Positions 54,591-64,000 of a stretch of DNA of 64,000 nt are shown piece after piece. This DNA is from Corythucha ciliata (taxonomy: Eukaryota > Arthropoda > Insecta > Hemiptera > Tingidae): positions 61,355,971-61,419,970 of the forward strand of contig CM075943.1 of the NCBI GenBank assembly GCA_038030265.1, given 5' to 3'. The notes under the pieces are model-generated. The model worked only from the letters and a program-made list of their open reading frames with translations, was not told where the DNA came from and searched no databases. Position numbers and translations under genes: made by a program. Numbering within the stretch: position 1 is the first letter of the stretch; every line of letters starts with the position of its first letter.

Positions 54591-56239
54591 TAGAGAATCT
54601 ATAATCAGACAGGTAAAATCACAGAAGCCATGTTCGCTCTTATCAATTATCAGCCTTGTAAAATCCACCTTTTGTTGATGTTTTGTGAATGTCAACAAAC
54701 CACCCCCAACCATTCTTATTAAACTGATAAGAACGAACATGGCGCCGTATGCGTCTACTTGTCTTTAAAGGTTCCTTAGTGCAGTGGCGAATGCTGGTTC
54801 AAAAGGCAGGGCAAGCGGTAAAGGACCAAAATCGGGCATCCAAAGAAATAAAAATGACGTTTCAATTTTCAAAATATGTTACCTGAACACGTTCCCAGCG
54901 AGTTTATTAATTAGATAATAAGTATAAAGATTAGGCGTTCAACAAGATGTGTGTTGATACGAAAATCAGTGAAAACATGTCCAGACAATTAACCAGATCA
55001 ATTTTCAGACTTGAAAATTAGTCAACTGAATTGATAATAAATTTGGTAATTCGAATAATGAAATTCCAGAAAAGGCTCATTGCCCCTGAAGCAGCCTGAA
55101 GAATGATTCAGACAGAGATGTTCCCAACTTTTTCTGATCGAATCTGATAATTCATGTTGGCTTTTATGGGCCATTTTCATAGTCAGTACTTGAATTTAAG
55201 TTATCCTTATAGTAAGGGTTGTAGAAATATCCTTAAATATCCTTATAGTATCCTTATACAGTCCCCGCTTAAATAATTTTGTTTGAAAGATACTCGTGCG
55301 TGTCACGGCCAGTCACGGTTTTATTTGAAGTGGAGTCCATGGATATGGGGCAAAATCTCCTCGAAATTCTACTAGCTCACAAGCATTACTATTATTATTA
55401 TTATTTATTTTTTTCAAAAAACAAATAAACGGTTATAATCATGAGGGTATTCTGTAACTTTAAGGTATCGCTGTCGTAATTCTTATGATTTAATTTATTT
55501 TCTTTTAAAATGCAACTAAATCACAGGTGCATTTTCGGTTTTCGATTGAAAATCCGACACCTTAAAGTTACAGAACAGTCCCCACGGTCAAACACAAGTG
55601 GCTACCTCCACGCCACGGACCTCCTCCAACTCGTACACCGAATCAGAAGCAAACAAACAAGGAAGAGCGCTCCACGAGTAAAAATGCTGTACTACTTCTG
55701 GATACACGACTTGAGGGGTTTGTGAGAAAAGAATCTGAGATCTGAGATGAACAAAAACCAATTTTTGGCATTAAAAGAAAGGCGATTGGACTCATTTATC
55801 GCTTTAATTCAATTAATGAGCTCATTTGGGATAGAAATATTGAAGTAAAACGTCCGAAATATAGCATTTTGGACTTATACTGGCATCGCCCCTGCAAGCG
55901 GAATTCAAACCGCTTCTCCCAACTGTGAGGCCCGCCTTCGTGAATTGTCGGTTTGCCGATCGCTCTTAAGTGCCTCACATCTTTCTTGTTCATGATGAGA
56001 GGGATAATAATTGCTTCCTTCCTATTATTTTATTTGGCTTTTAAACAAATAAAATAACGGAATTTGTAAAAAAAAAATCAAAAATAATAATTAACAATAT
56101 TTAAAAAAGCTAAGTTCTTAGTCAACGACGAAACGTTCCAAATTCAAAAAATTACCCACGAAAAAAACTTTAAAATCGACCCCAAAATTTAGGGCAAGCG
56201 GTGCTTGCCTTGCTTGCTCTGAGGATTCGCCACTGCCTT
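54591..56239. mobile_element. Small insertion with 8-bp target duplication AGTGATAG, host of a hAT element
   Basis: AGTGATAG occurs at 54583-54590 and 56240-56247, while N1 copy 1 has it once (32247-32256 region, reverse strand). The inserted sequence without the nested hAT is about 190 bp. It starts TAGAGAATCTATAATC and ends AAAGGTTCCTT. It has no good terminal inverted repeat but an internal one (GCCATGTTCG / CGAACATGGC). It could be a hAT-type MITE with eroded ends or another 8-bp class. Confidence 0.6.
54782..56235. mobile_element. hAT-like non-autonomous element, TSD CCTTAGTG
   Basis: The ends are CAGTGGCGAATGC and GGATTCGCCACTG, the short CAGxG-type inverted repeat of hAT elements. The 8-bp duplication CCTTAGTG lies at 54774-54781 and 56236-56243. 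Subterminal GGCAAGCGG/AAGCGGTGCTTGCC words recur at both ends. The 1.45-kb interior has no hAT transposase; the frames at 55510-55725 and 55993-55796 show no motif. It is nested in the AGTGATAG-flanked insertion. Confidence 0.85.
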
Positions 56240-56270
56240 AGTGATAGCAATCCAGGGGGCTTATTCTCTA

Positions 56271-57259
56271 ATAGACCAAGAGCCAGCGACGTAAAAAGTG
56301 CAACCATTTGCATACTTTTCTTACCCAGCGCATAAAATCGAGAATAATTCCCCAATAATGGGAAAAATTGTCTGCCTCCATTTGGACGTGACGAAACCGG
56401 TGGCAGACGGCATCAAAGATTCACTTCTGGGGAGAAGTAACACAAATTCCGATCATACGGCAAAGACGTTCTATTCACGTGATTACGCATTGAAAAATAC
56501 GGGAAATGCATACTACATTTAATGCGATCACGTTCTATGGAGTCGAGCCAATGGCAAAGTCGTGAAAGCTTAAAACCCTCCAATTTGAAGTATCGGTTTT
56601 CGGTGCCAGGGTACTGTTCTTGGGGGAAAATAGGATGAGAAATCTGAAAAAAATATTTTAAAAAATCTATGAAGAACAGTTCTTATGCTATCGTAGAAAA
56701 GCAGTGTCACTTCAGGTAAGAACACACCCCAAAAAATGTTTTAGGCTGCAGTGTGTGTGAAATTATGGTTACTTTCACCACGAAATATGAAAATTCATAA
56801 TACGCATTTTCCGTGCGCCGTAAATCAGAGTACAGCCGATGGGATCTTTCAAAATGCATCGAATAAAAAAAAAAAGGATTCGATACTAGAATTTTTCGTC
56901 CCTCTTCTTCAAATAGGCCCCGTATACCCTGATACCGACAAGCAGTACTTCAAATCAAAGAGGTTTTCGACTTTTCCTTTGCCACGCAGCCGCAGGACCC
57001 GTGAGCATGAACCGTAATATTCATTTCCCAATATTTTCCAATGCGTTATCACGAGAATAAAACGTCTTTGCCGTCTGGCCGGAATTTTTGTTACTTCTCC
57101 CCACAAGTGAATCTTTGATGCCGTCTGCCACCGGTTTCGTCACGTCCAAATGAAGGCAGACAATTTTTCCCACTATTGAGGAATTATTCTCGATTTTATG
57201 CGCTGGGTAACAAAAGTATGCAAATGGTTGCACTTTTTACGTCGCTGGCTCTTGATCTA
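56271..57259. mobile_element. 0.99-kb MITE with ~220-bp inverted arms, TA target
   Basis: The ends TAGACCAAGAGCCAGCGACG and its near complement CGTCGCTGGCTCTTGATCTA are followed by arms inverted for about 220 bp (56272-56490, 57040-57259). N1 copy 1 shows the site without insertion (GCTTCGGAGTTAGAGAATAA at 32209-32228). Matching frames in the two arms (MQPFAYFSYPAHKIENN... and its mirror) are a consequence of the inverted arms, not genes. Confidence 0.82.
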
Positions 57260-57970
57260 TAACTCCGAAGCAATAGCTTTTTCGAAGTCATATGTTTCTT
57301 TCATTAATTTTCTTCAAACAAATGAATGAAATAAACACAAGGCTGGCGAAAAAAATAGTGCTTGTTGTCAGAGAATAGGCCCCCTGTTCTTTTATATATC
57401 GTTGGGAATAGCAATCCCTCGGATAACTTTGCATTACTGTTTACAAAAAGGCCCATAGCAACCAGACTTATCCCAGCTTTGTCTGTAGAATAAGGGCATT
57501 GATAAACGAACCCTTGTTGGGGAAAATTACATATTTGGTTAAGGACAGTCTGTTTTTGGGGCTGAACAACCCTTTTTAACCGGAAATTCGCGAAGATATT
57601 TGAAAAATTATTGCGTTTTCCATTTGCACAATATTCTGCATAGGGTAGGGGGATTTTTCCATCCTTCATCAAGGACGGAAGGAAAAATCTCCCTCGCAGT
57701 GCGAAATTATCGGTGAATGGAAAACGCCGTAATTTTCTCACCGCGAGTTCCTTCATTTTATCTCAATTAATCCTCGATTCTGAGTTTATTGTTAATAGAA
57801 AGTAGTAATACCAACTAATATTTCAAAGAAATGAACTTTAAAAATCCTAAAAACTCATAAAAAAGAACAAAAACTGCGTTTTCTCATAAGAGCCCAAGGA
57901 GAGTCTACCGCTCTTCCTACTTCGGTGGGACCGCCACCAGAGCGCATTTGGTTATTCTGAATCGCCAATA

Positions 57971-60128
57971 ACACGAAAAAAATCTTAAAAGTGAAAAAAG
58001 TCGGACTTCGTGCGGGGTGACATTTTTTTTTTGCAGAGGACAACTTTTGCCGCAAATGAGTTGCAGAATCGAACCCTGGCCGGTGGTGCGACCTTAACGT
58101 TAACACCCTGTATATAATATTCAGGTACCAAAATAGCATATTTCATAACTTTTAATTTTTATTATTTTTTTCTCTCTTCTTTTTTTTCTTCTTCAATAGC
58201 TAGCAATTGTGAGACGCGATCTTCTTATAAATGATTGTCTCTCTATTGATAAATGCTGCTAGGCCATTGCGTAGGAAGAGTCACTTTCAGAGTGTAGCGA
58301 GGCGCGACCACAGACGTGCATTCAAGGCTGCAAAAATCAAGAACCACGATGCGAGCTGACAGTTTTGTTTCATGAGACAATCGCTTGGCTTAATAATGAT
58401 TGTTCAGTCAATGTGATATCGTTGCGAACCTATTCGAAGATCTGCCATATGCTCTGAGCCTGAAGTCTCGGCTATCGGACGCTAGACTGAATTCCACCCG
58501 ATCTTTTGAACTATTCCATCATATCAATAGATTTAAATGTTTTGGTTGTTAATATCATTATAATTATTATTATTATTAATTATTATTTTTGGGTCTAACG
58601 AGGATGTTAATTAGCCGTACCTACATATTCATGTATGTATAGTAGCTTGAGTGACGTATAGGTCTCGTGTTGTATTGTTTCCTTGAGTTCCATCTAGCAC
58701 ATGTATCCTGTTTTAAAGTTTTCTTCTGCCTGATTCCCACGCAGTAGATACCTAGTTCTTCGAAGGCGTTCTTCTCTTAACATCAGATAAGTTCTGCTTT
58801 CATTCAGAATATCTATGGCATGATTCTTTGTGCTTGTTTTTCAGGGCTTTTGGGATCTATGATTGCGTATAAATTTCATGATAGCGCCTACATTAGATGG
58901 TTCAAGAACCTCTTCAAGTCTGTTGAAAAATAGTACACCTACCGCACATCGAGAGCAGTGCAAATGAAAATGTTCAACTGTATCAACTGTTGAACTCTCT
59001 CCGGCATCCTTTTTCTGCATCCCGGCAAAAACCGGGCCTTTTTTAAATTAAATAACTAATTATTATAGTTCAGAAAATCAACGTTTTTCTATAATGAAAT
59101 AAAATATTTATTATTATTCGCCTCTTATCTGAAAATATTTTTTTTTTGTATTTGGCGAGTTTTAGCCCTTCTTTTATCCCAACGGGAGCAAATGTTCCTA
59201 TACGTATTCCCTCCATCCCATAGCTTACTACAATAAGTGAAAGGAAGCCTACCCGCGTTACACAGGAGACACCATGAGGAGCTTGGCTGATTGGCCTCCC
59301 AAGGAGTTTGTTCTCCCCGCATATGTGGAAATTACGGTCGTCATATAATAGTAATGAAACTCAATGTGGCAAAATCTGAAAACTTACGATTTTAACAACT
59401 TCTGTCCATCTCTTTCATGCCCAACCTCATCATTCCTGAACGTATTCGCCCCTTATTCACAAGTTTTGTTTGTTTTACGGTGGCCATATGCAAGTTTGCA
59501 CTTGCATATTATGAGGAGCCGTAATCAATTTCGAATGAAAGGACTACATGGGAAGCGAAGGACGCAACTGATTTTTCCCTATTGGGTGTATGTAAATGTT
59601 GAATAGTACATTAGTTTGCACCGACATGACACCGAGCCACAACATTTTTTCTGGGTAGAGACGGGTCGGCAGCAATAAGGAGAGGGGACATTCTTTATCA
59701 GCATCTCTATAAAAACCGGACCTCTTGAAACTGAATAAATAATTATTAGAGCCCAGCGAACTTATAGTTTATTTCCTCTCCTTTACTGGTTATTTTTATC
59801 AACATTATTGCTTGAACATTCGCCTCCTCTTCGAAAATATATTTTTTTGAATTTGGCGGGTTTTAGCCTTTTTATTATATCAACGGGAGCAAATTTCCCA
59901 ACCCACAAAAAAATTCACTTTTTCTTTCGAGTCGAATAACTTGGTTTTCCATGTGACTTTGATCCTGAGTTATCCTTGATTTTCAATGATTTTAAATTAG
60001 CCCAAAACGCGGTTTTATAGCCCAAACGAGCAACTCCGTGGATGGGGGGGGGGGGTTGAACGTCCCGCCCTTCCCAATTTTCGTCATCGTATTTTAATTT
60101 TGCACGCGGTTTTTCACTATTTTCACAG
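57971..60128. other. Upstream intron/flank of the homeobox gene with repeats
   Basis: A reversed CACCCTGTA terminus lies at 58104-58112 beside a reversed B-box-like sequence (about 58065). A diverged ~210-bp repeat occurs twice: 59002-59210 and 59687-59905, both with ATTTGGCG(A/G)GTTTTAGCC and CAACGGGAGCAAAT. I looked for the missing first exon of the homeobox gene here and did not find a convincing one. Confidence 0.5.
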
Positions 60129-63100
60129 GTCGCGAGACCATCACGGACGATGCCGACCTTTCGCAAGACATCGTGTCAACCTCATCTGTAGAAGAACCAG
60201 ACAGTAAGTCGTAAAAAAAAAAAAATCAAACAATTCATTTCAAAATGACTAATTTTCTTTGAAGTGACACGTTCAAGTGTTAGCAAAAGCACAATTTAAA
60301 AGGGGGACATCAAAAAGGGTTAAAGAAACAACCTTTTTTTTTCTTTATTATTTATTTATTTATTTTATTTACGCGACGTGGCCTTCCCTAAAGTTTTTTT
60401 AGCGGCAATAAAATATCCGTTTCAGCTTAAAAACAGTAGCTGACAAATGATTTAAAAGGCTGGGATCCTCTTTTAATTGGGAGATAATTGGTATAAGGCG
60501 TTTATTTAAAGACGTAGGAAGAGGCGCATCTTTCTTCTTTTCCAGCTCGCTTCATCCGCCTTTTCCACCTCGCCCTCCCTCCGCCAGCATCTTCTTAATT
60601 TTTGTTTCGTTTATAGCGAGTTAGCATTAAAACTCGACTCTCCTAAGAATAATTTCGATTTTTTTTTTTGGCAAAGGAGTTAATTAGCTTGTAAAATGAC
60701 GCCAAGCCAGCTAAAAAAACCAAAAAAACTCGATCGAAACACGCCTCTCTGTCTCTTTTTTGTGCTTCGAATAAAAGTCCGATCATTTAGAATTGTTATT
60801 TTTTTTTTTTCCTCCCTCGTGTGGAACTCACTAATGAGCTCCACCCAGCCACCCTTGTAGTGTTCTTGATCGTTTTACGAGCGTTTTGGCGTTATACGGA
60901 GAGTTAAAGAGGCAGTTTATCTGTCGGTTAAAATGCTCGCATGTGTTAGCCGTGGTTTTTAAAATAGAATGTCTTATAAATTAGTCTTGGAATAATTAGG
61001 TAAGACGAGCTAGTTGAAACTAATTTGGTTTTTTTTTTTTTTAAATGTAATGTGCCTCTTATTTTGAAAGACGCTGCTTAAAATAACTAATTTTTTTGGT
61101 TGAAAAATTAGAATAAAGCCGTGGAAAGATTAATAGCTACAATTTCTTGAGTTATCGTGTAGGGAGCGCGTTGCAATTTTTAGAACCTTCGAAAGGAGCG
61201 AAGCAATCTGATGATATAGTGCAACCAAAACGAAAAAAAAAAAAGGATGTCTCCTTCTCGTTAAGCTTAAATTTAAAGCTTTAAAACGCAAAGTTTACTC
61301 GTGATTTACAGTCGAAAAAGCCTTTTACACACGGTACAAACAAGAAAAGCCTCACCCCAAAGAGAATTTATCATTAGTTAAACTGTCCTCGACCCTCATC
61401 CACCACTCGACGCAACATGTTTATAATCGGCGCGAGTGACATCGTTGGGACATCGCTAGATGTACTCTCATTCATCGTCCGTGTAGAAGAGGGACGAGGC
61501 TGTTAAGAGTGGGGTGGGGTGGGGGGTGAATAGTCCCAAATTCTTTCTTTTAAACTTCATCGGAGTACCACATCAGTCGACGAGGATTGGGGGACACAAC
61601 GTTTTGGCTCAGTGTCAGATATTTGACGAATTTAAAAGCAAATCATACGAATGATTTTAGTCAATGATTATAACTAGCAGGATCGGTTATTTCTCGTCCA
61701 TTAAGCTTTTTAAAGAGGTGGATTTGGGGGGGGGGGTGAAAATAGTGCCTGAGTGGATAAAATCGAAGGCATTTTTGTGGAAGAGAGGCCCGTCCAAATA
61801 AATCAAAACGTTAAAAAGACGGTAGGGTGCCAAGAGTATGTATATTTTGGAGATCATTAGGCCGAGGAAACTAATGTTGACAAATCGCTTGTTAATTACC
61901 CACCCCTTTCCCCCCCCACTGTACCAAAAATAACACTTTTTTTTTATTTCTCATGAAAATAAAACGTAGAATGCACAAGTCTTCCTACGCAAATGCACCA
62001 CTGTCACAGGTGACAATCTGAGTCGTAAATAAAAATACTAACTCTCCCTACCCGCCCTACATCTAATTTCTCCGTGACGGTTGTTTAAAAATAATTGTTC
62101 TGGATGAGGTCTTTGGACTTGGATGATTCACCTCAACACTCATTGATCTTTAAAGGTTTTTTTCATTCATCGCAATCTCAGTCACTTCTCTTGAATGACA
62201 AGAGGTGCAACTGTTTTAAATTAAAAGAACTGACGGCGAGGCACACGAGTTTGCAAAACGCAACTTTGTATTAATATAGTCGTAAATTGCGCAGTTATGA
62301 CAACGGTCGTGCCTGGAATTGTTTTTTTAAAGAAAAAAAAAATCTTTTGAACATCTAAATATAACGAGGCGGGTGACAGTGGTGAAGGGAAGAGAAACAC
62401 GAATAAATCATCGTTTTAAGGAGACTTCATTATCCATGCCTCATATACTATAAGCGTCTACATTTTAAGCTCAAACGATGTGTGACTTTTTTTTTTATTT
62501 GTCCCGACCAGGCGGAGAGAGATGCGAGACTGACAGGAAAAAAAGGCCCAGAACCGCCTTTACTGCCGCACAAATCAAAGCTTTAGAGACGGAATTTGAA
62601 AGCAACAAGTACCTATCCGTGGCTAAAAGAAGTCAGCTGTCTAAATCTTTAAAGTTAACAGAAACTCAAGTAAGTGACCAAGGTGAAGGTGGTCGTGGGG
62701 TGGAGGGGGGGGTGTCTTACGGGAAATGAAAGTGCCACTAATGATGACGGAAGAGCTTAAACGGTGGCGTTAATCAGTGTAAATCAGAGGTGTGTGGATG
62801 GGTTGGGGGTGCTGCAGTGCACGTGGTCCTGTTTTTAAGTGTCTTTATTGCTTCCTTGGCGCCGGCGGGGATCCGCTTGCAACCCCCTGTGGGATCATCC
62901 CTTCATTAAATATCATTTCAGTTTTTAATTTTTCTTACTCCCATCCCTTGTTTCCTTGGAACGAATGGAGATTGTCATTTACGGGCCGTGTTAATTAGGA
63001 GGACATGTGTTGTTGTGTGAAGCTCTAACAGAAGGGCGTGATGGGGGCTCTTCATTCTTTTTTTTATATTTTCCAGATAAAAATTTGGTTTCAAAATCGA

Positions 63101-63437
63101 CGAACTAAATGGAAAAGAAAATACACGAACGACCTAGAAGTATTCGCTCAACAGTACTACAGTAATTTAGGCGTTTCAGCACCGAGACCGATATTTATTG
63201 GCGACAGACTCTGGTGAGGCATTCTGTGTGAATGAATAAGAGGGGGGGGGGGGGTGGCCGCAAAAATTTAAATCTTTTGTTCGCAGGTTTTTCAATTATC
63301 CACCAAATCCAGGCCTCGGTGTTCAACCGCCCTGTTTAGCAGCGCCCGGCTATAATATTCCTGGACAGTTCAATCCCACGTCCGGGGCGGGGACTTACAA
63401 CTATCCCAGTCCAATGTTTTCACATCCTCGGACTTGA
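60129..63437 (+). CDS. ANTP-class (NK-like, lms/Bari-type) homeobox transcription factor, exons 2-5
   Basis: Four exons join in frame with GT/AG introns: 60129-60203, 62512-62669, 63077-63213 and 63287-63437. The first of these lies between TTTTCACAG and GTAAGT and encodes an acidic/Ser-rich linker (DADLSQDIVSTSSVEEPD). The next two encode a 60-residue homeodomain, starting KKRPRTAFTAAQIKALETEF and ending WFQNRRTKWKRKY, with Q50, N51 and R53 for DNA binding. The intron between residues 44 and 45 is common in this class. After it come YTNDLEVFAQQYY and APRPIFIGDRLWFFNYP, a conserved-looking tail I associate with insect lms/Bari-type genes from memory. A Pro/Gly/Tyr-rich end follows, with stop TGA at 63435-63437. 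The 5' exon with the start codon is missing: the linker exon begins with two bases completing a codon. The ATG at 62478 is intronic. The product is nuclear and would regulate development. Confidence 0.88.
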
Positions 63438-63678
63438 AAATTGTTTTCAACAAAGACTGACGCCACAATAATTTGTGTGAATTACTATTTTTATCATTAT
63501 TTCGTGTAATAATTAGACATTTATTTATTATTAGTAGCAACCTAGTCCCAATTGAAAGACCGAACTGTATACGAGGCCCTATAAAAGTTGAGAGTTGAAT
63601 TCTCATTTTTTAAAGATTCTGAATTGAAAATGTTCATTAAACGGCAGTACGGAAAGTTTTTACACACAAAAGCATTAA

Positions 63679-63684
63679 AATAAA
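63679..63684 (+). terminator. Polyadenylation signal of the homeobox gene
   Basis: AATAAA lies 242 bp after the stop codon in an AT-rich 3' UTR that also has ATTAAA-type words at about 63636. This is plausible by position only. Confidence 0.5.
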
Positions 63685-64000
63685 TTATAAATAGCGTTCA
63701 AATTGCGTTAATTACAGCCCTGATACCATAAAATTGAATCTATAAGTATACGGTGACCAGATTTTTTTCAAGTGAAAAGACCAGCTCAGGGCTTTATGGG
63801 CTCTTTGAAATACAAATGGCCAAAAAACGGCCCCATGCAGTTCACAAACAACCGCGAATTCACTGATGATTTAGCTCCGAATGATGTAATTTTACCGCTA
63901 TTCATCAAGGTTTAGGCGCTGACGGAATCGGCTAGACCGGACTCCACGCCCACGATAAATAAAAACTGCCGTCGGAATTTGCCATTTCGCGAAAGTAAAG
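63685..64000. other. Downstream flank with minisatellite-like words
   Basis: It contains short repeat-like words (AAATGGCCAAAAAACGG, ACCGCGAATTCAC) resembling the window's 30-bp minisatellites. No gene is seen before the window ends. Confidence 0.4.

Larger units (their letters stand above)
48949..57970 (-). mobile_element. N1 transposon copy 2 (inverted partner of 28253-38878), with nested insertions
   Basis: The ends are TATTGGCGATTCAGATTA at 48949 and TTCTGAATCGCCAATA at 57970, with TA at both edges. The retained parts (about 48951-50983, 54397-54582, 56248-56270, 57262-57968) mirror copy 1. Flanking sequences outside the TIRs differ between copies. Nested insertions not shared with copy 1 are 50984-54396, 54591-56239 (itself holding 54782-56235) and 56271-57259. 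For each, copy 1 shows the uninterrupted site. No transposase was recognised. Confidence 0.88.

Noticed and set aside
28253..57970. N1 pair as one giant segmental inverted duplication
   Set aside because: Similarity stops precisely at the TIR plus TA on every side, and flanking sequences differ, which fits two transposition events better.
62478..62511. ATG at 62478 as the start of the homeobox protein
   Set aside because: The bases between it and 62511 are a pyrimidine-rich 3' splice region (TTTTTTTTTTATTTGTCCCG). The phase fits the upstream exon at 60129-60203, so the ATG is intronic.

Overview
The window looks like a repeat-rich, non-coding stretch of an arthropod (probably insect) nuclear genome. 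The evidence is spliced coding exons with GT/AG introns, BEL/Pao and Ty3/gypsy retroelements (one with an envelope-type gene), Tc1-type and DUF4817-type DNA transposons typical of arthropods, and an ANTP-class homeobox gene. Three runs of exactly 500 N (4242-4741, 22730-23229, 43226-43725) are scaffolding gaps. I cannot name the species.

Host genes are few. A homeobox gene runs on the + strand near the right end: four exons are recognisable (60129-60203, 62512-62669, 63077-63213, 63287-63437), and its first exon was not found. A second + strand gene is represented only by a short terminal exon (26981-27083) with a 3' UTR to about 27.77 kb. A retrotransposed mRNA 3' end lies at 23230-23347. 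Almost everything else is mobile or tandemly repeated DNA.

Layout. 0-2.9 kb: broken BEL/Pao pol, with an inverted BEL-type protease joined to it. 2.9-7.3 kb: AT-rich unique DNA, a gap, and a degenerate 30-bp minisatellite. 7.3-14.3 kb: a solo LTR (7302-7721), a foldback, and a complete but decayed Ty3/gypsy element (8223-14294) that contains a 1.08-kb element carrying a tRNA-like gene. 14.5-16.2 kb: a second gypsy relic on the minus strand (zinc knuckle, protease, integrase). 16.2-22.7 kb: minisatellite arrays and a 3.1-kb inverted repeat. 23.2-24.2 kb: a gypsy RT/RNase H relic cut by the retrocopy. 24.3-26.8 kb: a palindromic DUF4817-type transposon. 28.25-57.97 kb: two inverted copies of one long transposon (called N1 here, TIR TTGGCGATTCAGATTA, TA target) 10 kb apart. 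58-64 kb: repeats and the homeobox gene.

The most informative structure is the N1 pair. Each copy carries different nested insertions, and each copy preserves the other's empty sites. This defines the ends and target duplications of five or more elements: an envelope-bearing gypsy element (32379-36752, TSD GAGG), foldback transposons with TACAGGGTGTT ends (28835-32083 and 50984-54396), a hAT-like element (54782-56235, TSD CCTTAGTG) and a 1-kb MITE (56271-57259). No coding system joins these parts. The locus reads as a transposon graveyard with many long inverted repeats, and could be a small-RNA source, which is inference only.
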